A stretch of 64,000 nt of DNA, taken from NCBI GenBank assembly GCA_948567375.1, contig OX419758.1:68205001-68269000 (forward strand). The letters run 5' to 3'. Position numbers and translations under genes: made by a program. Shown piece after piece: positions 1-11,081 of the stretch. The notes under the pieces were generated by a model. It saw only the letters and a list, made by a program, of their open reading frames with translations. It searched no databases and was not told the DNA's origin. Every line of letters begins with the position of its first letter. Position 1 is the first letter of the stretch. This DNA is from Lunularia cruciata (taxonomy: Eukaryota > Streptophyta > Marchantiopsida > Lunulariales > Lunulariaceae).

Positions 1-504
1 ATTCCAAAACACACAATAGCTCATCGATACACAGCACGTCGTTTACTCAGCAAAGTGTAGAAGAATCAAAATGTAATAGTGCAAGGGGGTGTCAACCTAG
101 ACGCTCCCTTTGAATAATGTAATTTTATCCTTGGCAATAGCCTTGTTGTAAATTTTGCTTTATTAGCCCAAAAACCCATACTACTAAGACGTGGAGCACT
201 AGATACTATCAATAAAGCACACCAACTCCCACAGTAGTAAATGGATTGAATGTGGTTAGATACATCCTTAAATTGACATAATGCACTCTGCATAATGTTT
301 AGCAAGCCCTGAGAAGTTGACCGTTATATCTTTGAACTTAATCAAGAAGAAATCATATAACTTGACGTATTAGTAAGTCAAGTTGAGTTGAATCTTGATT
401 TTATCCCTGTCCTCAATATAATGCGTGATGCAATTAACCAGGCCCATGAGGTTTTCCATTACATCTCCATGCCTACCCAACAAAGTTCAACTAAACATTA
501 CATC

Positions 505-598
505 AAGGTTGTTGACATAGTCAATGATGCATGTTAAGTCTTATCCTTAATGAATGTTTAAGGTTGTCGACATAGTCAATGATGCATGTTAGACCTTA
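505..598. repeat. Tandem direct repeat, two copies about 39 bp
   Basis: The segment at 505-543 recurs at 560-598 (offset 55) with a handful of differences; both copies contain GACATAGTCAATGATGCATG. The sequence between the copies is unrelated. Confidence 0.8.
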
Positions 599-709
599 CC
601 GTACCCTAATGTTGATCCGAATAGTAGATAAAATAATCAGAGTTTGTTTTATGATATTGCAATGCTTGAATCCTCTACAGATAAATCCGCTAGCGCTCCA
701 ACTTTACCA

Positions 710-800
710 AACATGAATGTTAAATCCTTCAATTGGATATGTTAATCAAGAAATATGAACATGAATGTTAAATCCTTCATTTGGATACGTTAATCAAGAA
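710..800. repeat. Tandem direct repeat, two copies of 43 bp, offset 48
   Basis: 710-752 and 758-800 are the same sequence with two differences; both begin AACATGAATGTTAAATCCTT. The junction is ATATG. Confidence 0.85.
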
Positions 801-2453
801 GACGGGAATTCTTTAAGTGACCTACAAGTAATTCACCCTGCTAAACACTACTAAAATAATTAAACGCTCGTTTGCGCAGATCTTATTCAATATAACCACA
901 GCTTGCGTATATGATTTCTGATACAAGTTGTTATATCCAGGCCATAGCCATAGTAAGAATAACCTACCCGAGCCATGTCATGGTAGACGTGAAAGAGGTT
1001 GGTAAAAGCGTGTCTTCGCCGACGAAGTATGCGGTATTTGGTCTTTTGTCTTTAGTAGCATTATTTTTACTGCGCAGGTGCCGACAAATGCCTTTCTTAC
1101 TTAGGTCTGAAACTTAAGTATGCTTACCAGAGCGACTACAGCGCAAACTCTCTTTACTTCAGTATAAGCTAAGTTTGGCAAGAACCCGAAATATTGTTGG
1201 TTCTTTAAGGGTCCAAATGTCTCTAGAAGACTCGACCAGGTTCTAACCGTATTCCGTCGCTTTTCCGACAACCACGTGTACTGCGGTTCACGTGATTACT
1301 GACCGCGAACCTGGGACCGATCCCCACTAATATCCATCGGATTTATGGCGTCGGTTAACCTCTGGATTGCAGTTAGAAGAACAGAGGAGGAGTACAAATG
1401 GACCGGATAATGCTCACTGAGGTTCTTGTAGCAGGTGCTGTTTCTTCTGATATGCTGCCCTCCAAACCATATTGTGATATTTCGAAGTGGAAGAATGCCA
1501 TCTAAATAATGCGGTCCCTCCTAACTACTAGGAGAAGTGCTTACTGTCATTATTATTATTATGGATGTTGAAAAACTATTTTCAATTTAGGAATACACCA
1601 TTAAAACTAATTGCGCAGAGTAAGATGCAGGTGCACTACTGTTTTAATATTTATGTTATGTTTTCTGTTTAATTTCTCTTTTTTTGGGGAGGTGTTATTA
1701 ATCACTTGTCCGGGTTTCATTATTTGATGTTACTTTATCCTCAAATGTGTACACCGTTAACACTCAAACCAAAATTAAATCATCATGTTTCTTTTTCTTC
1801 TCCTTTGAATCTGAGCTCTCAACATAAGGTAAGCTATCTCTTTTACAGCACACCTTGACAAATGCTAAATATTAACCATTGAATGATACCAAACAAAATA
1901 TATTTACCATGCAAAAATGAGTTCGTTAAGAACATAACCTTATAGCTACGGTGGGCAAACCCCTAATCTATGTCTTCGTAATATAAGCCCTCTCTCTCCG
2001 ATATGCTTAAAATGATGTTTGGCTTTTGAGCTTAAAGCTTTGTCTCTTCAAACTTCGTGGTTTCCGATGCTGAATGTTGGATCATGTTAACTTTGAGTTT
2101 TCAACTTACTGAGTCTGTACAATTAACCAAAGCATTTTACTGAAACATTTTCATCACCGAAGTTACTTTTTCTACCTCTTAAGCAGCTTCACAATTGAAT
2201 TTGCAGGAGAGTCAAATGTCTGCCCCATAGTCCATTTGTCGAAGAGATCTTGGAGAAAACTATTTCCGTATCCATTGGAATTGGATTTTGGATCTTGGAT
2301 CCATTGGATCCATCTATTTGGATTTGAAAGTTAGCTAAGAACTTCTTCTCAGCGTACTTCCAAATCTCAGCTAATCTGAATCGTAATATTGCGCGAAGAA
2401 AGACCAACTCTAAAATTTGCTGGGAAACTACACGTTTATGATTGCATCATATT

Positions 2454-2558
2454 AAGTGGGACCTCTCCTTATGAATGAAAACGTCCGAACATAGACCAAT
2501 TCCATATCAAGTGGGTCCTCTCCTTATGAAGGAAAACGTCCAAACATGGACCAATTCC
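2454..2558. repeat. Tandem direct repeat, two copies about 53 bp, offset 55
   Basis: 2454-2508 and 2509-2558 share CTCTCCTTATGAA followed by GAAAACGTCC and AACAT-GACCAATTCC, with about five differences. Confidence 0.85.
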
Positions 2559-2699
2559 CCAGGCGAGACGGTTGTCGGAATTGACAAGTCTTGCTCTGGT
2601 CCTACCTTGTAGGGCACATCGTATCTTCAGTAGAAAGTCTTCCAAAATGGGCCTTTGAAGTGTTTACTTCGTCGTGTGACGACGTCGACCGCGTTGGAT

Positions 2700-2790
2700 A
2701 ACAAGAAGGATGGGAAGACCCAATCAAGCCGTACAGGGAAAAGACATGGCGGGTATACTGGGACCTGTTTAACCTGGGTATAACTCGTGC
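2700..2790 (+). repeat. Dispersed repeat, copy 1 of 3
   Basis: The stretch around ATCAAGCCGTACA recurs near 49730-49800 and, more diverged, near 52460-52530. The three share a core of about 75 bp (GATGGGAAGACCC, then ATCAAGCCGTACA, then a GG-TA-AATGGG region). No coding frame or transposon motif is visible. It may be part of a short interspersed element. Confidence 0.5.
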
Positions 2791-3903
2791 AGTTTGCATA
2801 GCCATTTCCATGCCTCATCTCGATAATGTAAACGCATGTCAACCAATGAAAGCAATACCGAGCTCAACTAAACGCGTTCATTGTCTCATGTATTGACACA
2901 AAGAGGTGTACGTGACTTGGAAGCGTTTAAGATCGACACATAATAGTCCCTCCTCGTAACAAGTTTTGGAAGTTAACAAGTCTACTATATTTCCAACTCT
3001 ACTCTTCTTTTTCTTCTTTCCCTTCTCGAACTGGGCAAAGATGCAGTAATTAAATAATACCGTAGAGTCTAGCCCAAGAAACAATGACTAGCATCAAAAA
3101 GGTTAGACCAGAGAAAAACCGGTAATCAGGAAGTTCTACAAAACCAAGAGGAAAACACGAAATGAGCAATTTAATGACCATTCTTGACAGTGAATGGCTT
3201 TCCCCTCATCCAAAGCTGGAGCGGGTGTATAATCACTACTTGACTGTCCTGGACTGCTGAGAACCTACGCTCGAGTGCTATAAAGACTCAAGACTAAGTT
3301 GGGACTTCCGCACCAAGTCTGCATTTGATGCTCCAAAGTATGGAAGTGGCGCTGTTGTTGTAGAATGAGATGAGTACCAGCAACGTGTGGCCGTGACCTT
3401 GCGGATACGGAGATAGTGAAGTCCATACAAGTTTTGCCGCTTCTTGACCGGATTCCGGATAAGATACTGAGTTGCGAATTTGTTGACGTTTCAGCGGATG
3501 AAGTGTTGAGTTGCGTATCGATATGGACTTGAGGTTGTCTCTTTCCCCTTGTGTCGATCTCAATACACAATTTATACGCATCGAAATGCGGTACATCACA
3601 GATTTAAACTGAGTACCTCCTACGTAACAGAAGAATATTCAACATATGACCAAAATTTGAACTAGTCTGGCAGATAAAATTAGACGGAGCAAACAGGTTT
3701 GCAGCGACCAAACCAAGAGAAGTATGCATCATACGAGATTTACACCTTTCGAGCAATGTTTTTCCACGTCCAGATAGTTTTCCTTGATAGAATGTATCAA
3801 GAATACAGAAGTGATTAGAAACAGTCTTACAAAATCCACTAGTTCACCCCTGTAACATCCTCCATTCACCTAATGGAGCATATACACAGCCCAAGATAAG
3901 TTC

Positions 3904-5390
3904 TCACGACTCCAGGCAGAGGCTGACTACTGACAGAGGAAGAAGCCAATTACATGAAGCACATCTTACAGAAACATCATGCCACCCCCCGCCCGAGCCA
4001 CCCCACCCCCCCGACCCAACCCCCGTAGTTTTTGTATTAAGAAATTGTCCTACAAAGTCCAAGCGCCTCCAGTCATTAACACCGTGAACTTCCGAACCGG
4101 ATAAGGACTCGACCGGTACGCATGCTAGTTGATTTTTTGAAACTTTTGTGCATCCCTCCATAATTGTCTCAATATCGTTGTGAATGTTTGTTGTCCTCGA
4201 CGTACATCCACGTTCTTAGAACCAGTGTGGAATACATAAGCAGACGCAGCAACAGCATAGCTGAGTCTTGTAAGGTCGTCATCGTGAAGCCTGTCTTCCT
4301 CTCAGCCTCGATACAGCCGCTTTCGCCACCATAAACAGCTGATCATGACATCTTCAAACTCTATCAACATTCTAGGACTAACTGTAACATCACCAGGTCC
4401 CAACTCTTCACAACCTTCAACGAATTAGAATGGTCAACAGGAACCCATGCCGTCATCACTGCTGGTGGGCATACGGATCTGCTTCAACCTTCACAGAAAC
4501 AAGAAGAGGAGCACCGCGTTCGAATCGGCATGAGTCCACAAGTATATATCTAGTTAGTATACATTCGGCGGGAAGATCAGAAGATTTTGCAAGCTGGATT
4601 ATTTCCTAAGACACTACATAGGAAAGTACGTTAACCATATCAGTCTCTGGATAGAGAATGAAGATTCCTCCCTACTCTGTCCTGATTTTACACTGTAATT
4701 AAGTTCAAGGTAAAATCTGACAGAAGCTTCAAAGGATCTATCATGTTCCACAAATGCTTTAATAGCGTTTATCACTCTTCAGGAAGTAGTGCTGTAAGAG
4801 CTGTGAGCTAAGACTCGAGAAATGGGACAACTCTAAATATTTTATCAGAGTTTGGAGTAGTTGACAAGCCGAAAGCTATTACTGTGATAGCAGGGAGACG
4901 GGAAATTGAACCGCTCGCAGCAGCATCAGAAGGCCTTTGAAACATTGATCTAAAAACTATATGACGTTCATTTCCACAACCAAATGGCACCAGACGTACA
5001 GAACTTCTAGTCAAGTGCTAAGATCATTCTAAGTTTGCTGTGTCCAGAAATCACTCAATCTCCTGTAGATTTCAGTTACCTCGAGTGTCCGATACGAAGC
5101 AATTTGTTTGGCTTTTGACAGGCCATGTTGGCGGCTCCTTTCAATGTTCACAAATCTCAAGAATTCGTCCACCATGGCCAGCGCCATGGTCCTGTTACTT
5201 CTGTACTAACTTCGCGTAGTCGTCAAAGGTTATCCAGGTATGCTGCAAATGACATATACTTGCCAGCATTTCAAGTGCAGCAGCTTGGGAGGGTGTCTTA
5301 GTTTTAACAGTTTGTACCAGGAGTTCAACTGGAAGATTACAATTTTTGGGGCTCGAATGTAGCCAGTACAACCTGCAAAAGAAGCAACGG
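3904..5390 (-). pseudogene. Frameshifted remnant of a large conserved plant protein (possibly TPLATE-complex TASH3-like)
   Basis: Read on the minus strand, collinear blocks of good protein-like sequence appear in changing frames. One block ends ITFDDYAKLVQK and stops (stop at 5195-5197). The next starts at 5187 (DEFLRFVNIERSRQHGLSKAK). Later blocks include RLVPFGCGNERHIVF (about 4960), AFVEHDRSFEASVRFYLEL (about 4740), ILTRYILVDSC (about 4560), SAYVFHTGSK (about 4220) and VSVRCASCNWLL (about 3950). At least three in-frame stops and three frameshifts break it. The blocks run on without clean introns, so this is either a retrocopy or a dead exon-rich fragment. The blocks feel like the appendage part of an adaptin-like large subunit. 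TASH3 of the plant endocytic TPLATE complex is my best guess from memory only, and I hold that identification loosely. The remnant ends about 200 bp downstream of the Rpr2-type gene. Confidence 0.5.
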
Positions 5391-5591
5391 AGACCTGCAG
5401 AGACCTGCTTACCTGCAGAGACTCAACATGTTACATGAAAAATGAGAGCAAAACCCGTTCTTATAACGGAGAATCTACACCAGTGAGGACAGAATCGACG
5501 CAAGGTGTAATGGTTGACTGGTACTGGATATTTTTGAATACCCAAGTATCTCTAAGAAGACATTGATAATTTTCAATAGTCCCTTCTCCAA

Positions 5592-7651
5592 TTAGCCTTT
5601 CGTATTAGGATTCGATGGACTCATGAACCCAAGACGTGCAGGTGACGGAAGCTCCAATTGTGCTGTGGCCATGTCCTTCAAACTTGACCAGCCTTTTCTC
5701 TTCCTCTTCTTCCCACCACCGGTGGTTTGTCCCATCGAGTTTGAGTTTGCAGGGGCAGCAGTTACCGGCGAGCCAGTCACTCCCACAACAGAGGAAATTG
5801 CACCTGGTCTCTGAACACTTCCGAGGGCAGGAGTTTTTGCAGACAACTTGTTGCTTCCGAGGCCCTTCGTCAGGGGAGTTCCGGGAGAGGTTTTGAGACC
5901 AGTCCCAAGATCCGCATGAAGGAAGCCAGGAGTTCCTGCAGGGGTTTTGCTGCTTCCATGACTCTTCACCTCAGGAAGGACAGAAGTTGCGGTAGGTTTC
6001 CTGATCTCATTCCTCTTTATCTGAGGAAGGGCAGGCGTTGTTGCAGGTGCTTCGCTGAACTCATTCCTCTTTTCCTGAGGAAGGGCAGGTGTTGTTGCAG
6101 GAGCTTCGTTGATCTCTTCCTTCTTTTCCTGAGGAAGGATAGGCGTTGTTGCAGGAGCTTCGCGGCTCTCATTACTATTTATCTGAGGACAGGCAAGCAT
6201 TGTTCCACGAGCTTTGCGGCTCTCATTCCTGTTTATCTGAGCAAGGGCAGGCATGGTTGCACGAGCTTTGCTGCTCTCATTACTCTTTATCTGAGGAAGG
6301 GCAGCCGTTGTTGCAGGAGTTCTGCTTCCGAGAGTCTTCATCTGAGCTAAAGCGGCTAACTGCGATTTCTTGGTTTTCACGTGCCCCCTTGCAGTCCCTG
6401 GCTTCTTGTTTCCAAACTTACAGAAATGGCACATGTAAACCACTGCGGATTGTAAACCTGTTCCAACACCTCTCGCTCTTGCTTTCCTCCATTTCTTCGG
6501 AGCTTTTACTACTCTCACGGAGCAATTTTCCCCGACTTGAAGAACACTTTCACATCTGTCCATGTAAAGCAGAAGCACCTGATCAAAATATGAAGAGTCG
6601 GCTAAGGTTTGGAAAGAATTCCACGACAAGAGTGAAAGGAGACAAGTGTATGCATACTCCGGCATTGCCTTAGTTTTGAAAAAACCTAAAACTAAATATC
6701 AGCGCTAGTGCCAGACTATCGTGAAGTGCCAGAAATAGAGACTGCTATCCAGCGTCAGAATCAATGACGAGACACAGACTTCTGGATAACTTGCTCATGA
6801 TTCAGCCTACAGGAAATCCTATTACGCTAATGACAAACTTCCCCTGGCAGTGAGAAAATTAAGAATCTGAACCTGGGGATGCACATGCATAGGTGATAAA
6901 ACATGCATAGCATGCACATGCAGTTCCGAACACTCTCAAAATGAAAACTAATTCCTTAAACGGTGGGCATAAGAGTTGGGGACTATTGAGAAACAATTAG
7001 TGCTAATGCTAGACTGAAGTCAAGTGACAGAAACAAAGGCCCCTATCCCGAGTAAAAATCAATGGCGAGCAACAGAATTCTGAGTAATTTACTCATTATT
7101 CAGGCTAGAAGATACACTATCATGTGATGACCGACTTGCCCTGAATGTGAGGAAATTAGGCGTCTAAATGTAGCGATGCACACAAATAGGTCGTAAAGCA
7201 CCAAGGCAGGCAGATGCAGTACAGAACACAAGCAAATTCGAATAATAATCGCCTACCGCTGGCATAGGGGTTGAGGAGTCGGAGGTACTATGGCTGCGGC
7301 CTCGCTTGCGGCAGCTAGGCGCTGTCCCATGAAAGCACCCAGAGGGGGAACGTTGGCTGCAGCCCAGGTTGCCACTTTGGCCAAGTACTCAACTCTGAGA
7401 TATCCTGCCTCATTCCCAGATGATCGTTGCAGCTTATCTTTCGCAATCGATTGCCGAAGGGATCCAGGTCCACGGCTTATAGTCGGCAATTGAGACTGCG
7501 CAGGGCTTGATGCCGACTTCGAATCTAATTCACCTTTTGGCAAAATTGGGGGCGATTTCAAGGGTCGCAAAACGGGAGCAACGGCTTTTGACGCAATTTC
7601 TGTTATGGATGGCGCGGTGCCTTCACCTTTCTTACGCTTACTCCTGCCCAT
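5592..7651 (-). CDS. RNase P Rpr2/Rpp21/SNM1 subunit domain protein, two exons
   Basis: Exon 1 is 7651-7257, the intron is 7256-6556 (GTAGGC...GACAG), and exon 2 is 6555-5592. The join gives 452 codons in frame. It also rebuilds the zinc site: exon 1 ends PLCQ and exon 2 starts RCESVLQ, giving CQRC at residues 130-133, paired with CHFC at 174-177. These two CxxC pairs are the hallmark of the Rpr2/Rpp21 domain, which binds zinc in RNase P and MRP protein subunits that process pre-tRNA and rRNA in the nucleus. The basic start MGRSKRKKG fits a nuclear protein. The N-terminal helix region (EYLAKVATWAAANVPPLGAF) is also typical of the family. After residue 185 there is a low-complexity tail with about seven tandem repeats of roughly 20 residues (for example NEAPATTPALPQEKR), then a basic KKRKRK stretch. 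The tail makes it much longer than a plain Rpp21. Zinc-site assignment is firm; participation in RNase P is inferred from the family. Confidence 0.8.
5960..6340 (-). repeat. 60-bp-class tandem repeats coding the tail of the Rpr2-type protein
   Basis: About seven units of about 57-63 bp, each with a CTGAGGAAGGGCAGGCGTTGTTGCAGG-like core on the plus strand, encode APATTPALPQ-type units on the minus strand. Unit lengths are multiples of three, so the frame is kept. Confidence 0.85.
6690..7275. repeat. Diverged tandem duplication, unit about 297 bp, in intron 1 of the Rpr2-type gene
   Basis: 6698-6975 (GCGCTAGTGCCAGAC...) aligns along its whole length with 6996-7275 (AGTGCTAATGCTAGAC...). The duplicated unit includes the last bases of exon 1 and its splice donor region (GGCATAGGGGTTGAGG versus GGCATAAGAGTTGGGG). 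The second, intronic copy of the donor has been lost. Confidence 0.8.
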
Positions 7652-9152
7652 AGTGCCTACTTGCTCACATCTGCACGCCGACTCTTTCTAGGTCCTCCTA
7701 ATTGCCACAATTCCTGGTCATCCTTTCAAAATTCCTGCTCTCAAATTGCAATCCTCTTGTCGAGCAAACCAGAGACTGGGAATTGAACCCTAAAGCAGAG
7801 AATACATACGGTCCAATGTAACTATGAAGTAAGTGGACTTAGACGAGCGTTCAACCGCAGGTGGCCCTGCTCTGCTCCTTGTCTGAAGATCTCAGTAGTT
7901 TGGTACATCTCGCATTTACTTTGAAAGAAGTCGTTTCAGTTCTCAGCGTACTTTGCATCAGTCACTGGCAGCTTCCATAAACAAACCCTAAATCCTGAGT
8001 TGTCTTGTTATAATCTATCCTCCAGAAGTTTATGTCCTAATACTGTAGTTCTAGTTCCTTCTTGCTTCTGGAGAAGTCTTGATATTCCATCGCTTTCCGG
8101 TCATGAGAATGCTCACGTTCCTTTACAACGAGTATCACCATCATGGAAAGTAGTTCCAAATCTCCGTCATGTTTCGTATCAAGAATAAGTACAGGACATA
8201 GAGAACTTGCGTTTCTCTGGGCTGAAAGTTGTAAAGATTGAATGTGAGAAGAAAAGGTGGGACCAAAGCTGTGATCGGCAGGACTAAAGCGAGTACCGTT
8301 AAAAATTTTGTGTCATGGACTCTCCCCGGGAAAGGTATGGCACGAGGGTGCCCATCTGTTGCGGTGGCCTACGTTCATGAAGTCTTGCTTTATGACTTGC
8401 ATGTAAACTCGTTTCTGTGATGAGACATAGGAATCGACAGTGCTTCGTACATTTAAAGTTGATCTAAAAATTGGTGAAATTCTTTCAAACTTGTCTGACT
8501 TGCAAGAACGGCAGGCAGCTGCTCCATGGACAGTACTGAGTATATTCAGCTGTAAGTTTTATGGTGGTGCAACCTTAGGTGATCATCGTAAGTGGTTAAA
8601 CAGCAGCTCTGACATTCGACATCGTAGTAAGCAGTTCCTTGGATTTTACATCTCAATACTTGGAGTATACATTGAAAACTCCCTTGGTTACATAATGATA
8701 CTTTCACGGTTGAAGGGGCCTCTTCCAGTCGGTGCAAAACCTTCTGCAGAAGCACCCCGTAAGAGAAAACAGTTGATACCATTCCGTTGCGTAGCCAGGC
8801 ACTCCACTCTGCCACTGATAAAGGGGATGAGCATTATAATCCTCCATTTTCGCAAAACTACATGTACAAAGTCATTTGGTGGCAACTACATTCAAACTCG
8901 GCGAATCCTTCATCTGACACAGACTAGCAGTTAAGTGACTCAACTAGCAAGCCCGGTGACTGCAATTTCATCTGAAACGAATGTTCCATCTATCTATCAG
9001 ATGAAAAAAATCAGAATTACCCGATTCAGGATCGGAATCTCCCCTTGCGGAAAGGATGATAACACAAACTTTACGCTCGAAAAATATTATACGTGATCAA
9101 ACTGTGGGACACATTAAATTGAAAGTCAGATTAACCCAATACTCCATGTCGC
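7652..9152. other. Intergenic region between the Rpr2-type and CWC21-like genes
   Basis: It holds the promoter side of the Rpr2-type gene (upstream of 7651) and the 3' side of the CWC21-like gene. The longest open frame (8440-8934, plus) shows no recognisable domain, and an overlapping antisense frame is equally open, so I do not call a gene. Confidence 0.5.
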
Positions 9153-11081
9153 TTAACTCTCTTCTCTCGGTTCTCTTCGCCTACTCTTTCCAGACCTCCT
9201 GTCATCCTCACCAACGTCTTCATCTCTTGCCTCTCTTCGTCGACTTTTACCGGCCCTCCGCTCATCCTCATCTTGCTCTTCTTCTCTAGGCTCTCGTCGT
9301 CGGCTTTTGCCCGACCTTCGCTCGTCCTCATCATCCTCTTCTTCCTTCGGCTCTCGTCGTCGGTTCTTTCCCGACTTCCTATCATCCTCATCTTCCTCTT
9401 CTTCCTTTGGTTCTCGTCGTCGATTTTTTCCAGACCTCCGATCATTTTCGTCTTCCTCTTCATCCCTCGACTCTCTTCGTCGACTCTTCCCAGACCTCCG
9501 CTCATCCTCGTCTTCCTCTTCATGTCTCACTTCTCTACGTCGACTTTTGCCCGATCTCCGCTCATCCTCGTCTCTAAGTTCCCTGCGCCTATCCTTCTCT
9601 GACCTCCGCTCGTCGTCATCTCTTCTCCTATCCCTACTACCATATCTCCTTTCCTCCTCATCTCTTCTGCGGTCCCTGGCCGCCCTGCGCTCTTCTTCCT
9701 TTGCTTGCTCAATACGCTCAAGTTCTGCTTTCTCCTCTTCTCTTTTCTTTCTCTTAGCAGCTTTGCGCTCCTCTTCGGCCTTCTCTTTAGCCATCTCTTC
9801 TGCTTCTCTGCGCTCCCTTTCTTCCCTTTTTTTCTGCTTCGCTTCTTCCTTTTCTTTCTTCATGGCTTCCTTCTCTCTGCGCCGTTCTTCTTTCTCCAAC
9901 TCGAGCAACTTCTCCTTGCGCTCCCTTTCCTTCTCCTCTCGCGCAATGATTCTCTCCTGCTTACGCTGCTCCTGCAATTCACGGTCAAAAGCTTCTCCTT
10001 CCTTGATATCCTCAATACCTAAGGCAGCTTTCATAACATCCAATTGCTTCTCCTTTTTCGCAGCAATTTGATGAGTCTGTGTATCGGACACCCTGTAAAA
10101 ACCAGTTAAAATAATCAGAAATGTGGTACGATACATCTCTCAAATTTGCTTAATAGGAGCAACATGGCGCTTGAAGGGAGATGTATTCCCTCGTCGCTGG
10201 TTGCAAAATACTGGCCTATAATTGCTAAAAAAACGGTAGAGCTTTAACCAGAAGAATCGTTTGATGTGTCCGAAAATCATCCAAACTCAGCAAAATGCAC
10301 TGAGGAATGTGCGATCAGTAAATCTGAAAAGATGATAAGGGGGTTTCCCAGAGACTGGACTCCATGTATGACACTGTTGCTAACCGTCATGTAAAAGGTA
10401 ACCGATAGATAAATCCCGATGGTTTATCTTGTTTTATCCTGGCATTAATTTCTGGTACTAGAATCGGCTGAGAAGTAATTGAAGCATGTCATGGATGACC
10501 AGCACACGCGAGGATGAGATGAGGTATGATTGCAAGAAATCAAAAACAAAAAAAGAACAGGCAACAACTGTTCAGCAGCAGAGAAACTTCAATTGACTTC
10601 ACAGTATGCGTCTTGAAAGCGTTCAACTCCCCCAAGTTCTACACAGATCATGGCGACGAAGAAGAAGGAACTGGAGCAAATGCATTTTGAACATGTACAA
10701 CTATGGTTAACGCGTCATATACCTGTGTAGGGAAAGAGAAGAGTACCTTACAGAGGTGTCCCCGTCGGCATCAGAGGATAAAGCCTCAAGAAGAACTTCT
10801 CGATGAGCTTCAACCCTCTTGGCAATATCACCAAGAGATAATTCCCCCTGCTCGATCAAATCATCCTCGAGCTGCGTCAGCTTGAGCTCTATCTGACGCT
10901 TCCGGTCATGCTCCAAAATCTCCTTATTTGCCTTCCTGGAGACACCCCCTTGACCTTGCCCATTTTGAAACTCCCGCGCCTCCGACTTCAAGGGCCTCGC
11001 TTTTACAAAGAACTTGTTCGTCTGTATGTATCCATTTGTTCCTGACCCTCGAGGTGTCTGGAGCCCTATGCCATTGTACAT
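9153..11081 (-). CDS. CWC21/SRRM2-like pre-mRNA splicing protein with cwf21 domain, two exons
   Basis: Exon 1 is 11081-10747, the intron is 10746-10093 (GTACTC...TACAG), and exon 2 is 10092-9153, giving 424 residues. The start [20 protein letters not shown] is the nearly invariant N-terminus of this family. The cwf21 domain follows at about residues 50-101 ([18 protein letters not shown]...). The join restores the expected [20 protein letters not shown] donor five bases earlier (GTAAGG at 10751) would break the frame. Residues about 130-250 are a long charged coiled coil rich in E, K and R. The C-terminal 170 residues are tandem units of about 20 residues of the form [17 protein letters not shown]. 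Yeast Cwc21 and human SRRM2 bind the U5/Prp8 region of the catalytic spliceosome through this N-terminus. Nuclear location is implied by the basic repeats. The identification is secure for the N-terminal half. Confidence 0.9.
9160..9640 (-). repeat. Tandem repeats coding the RS/RE-rich tail of the CWC21-like protein
   Basis: About eight units of 57-66 bp, each with a TCGTCGTCGnCTTTTGCCCGAC-like core on the plus strand, encode [11 protein letters not shown]-type units on the minus strand. All units keep the frame, and because of their regularity other frames on both strands are open too. Confidence 0.9.

Larger units (their letters stand above)
1..2600. other. Intergenic stretch without recognisable gene
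   Basis: The open frames here are short, overlap on both strands and match no family I recognise. The only structure I see is three local direct repeats, listed separately. There are no tRNA-like cloverleaf boxes and no long open frame. It may hold regulatory or decayed sequence. Confidence 0.6.

Noticed and set aside
3960-4030. G-rich run (minus strand) as a functional G-quadruplex
   Set aside because: It encodes a Gly/Trp-rich part of the broken gene; no evidence of function beyond composition.
5916-6350. Plus-strand frames with RKGRRCCR-type repeats
   Set aside because: Antisense of the repeat tail of the Rpr2-type gene, with no start context or domain.
8440-8934. 164-codon plus-strand open frame
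   Set aside because: No recognisable domain, an equally open antisense frame at 8546-8815, and no splice or homology support.
9307-10071. A 254-codon open frame on the plus strand, rich in serine
   Set aside because: It is the antisense of the repeat and coiled-coil part of the CWC21-like gene; the regular codon pattern keeps other frames open.
10746-10757. Splice donor GTAAGG at 10751 for exon 1 of the CWC21-like gene
   Set aside because: It looks stronger than GTACTC but leaves exon 2 out of frame; the donor at 10746 restores the conserved [12 protein letters not shown].
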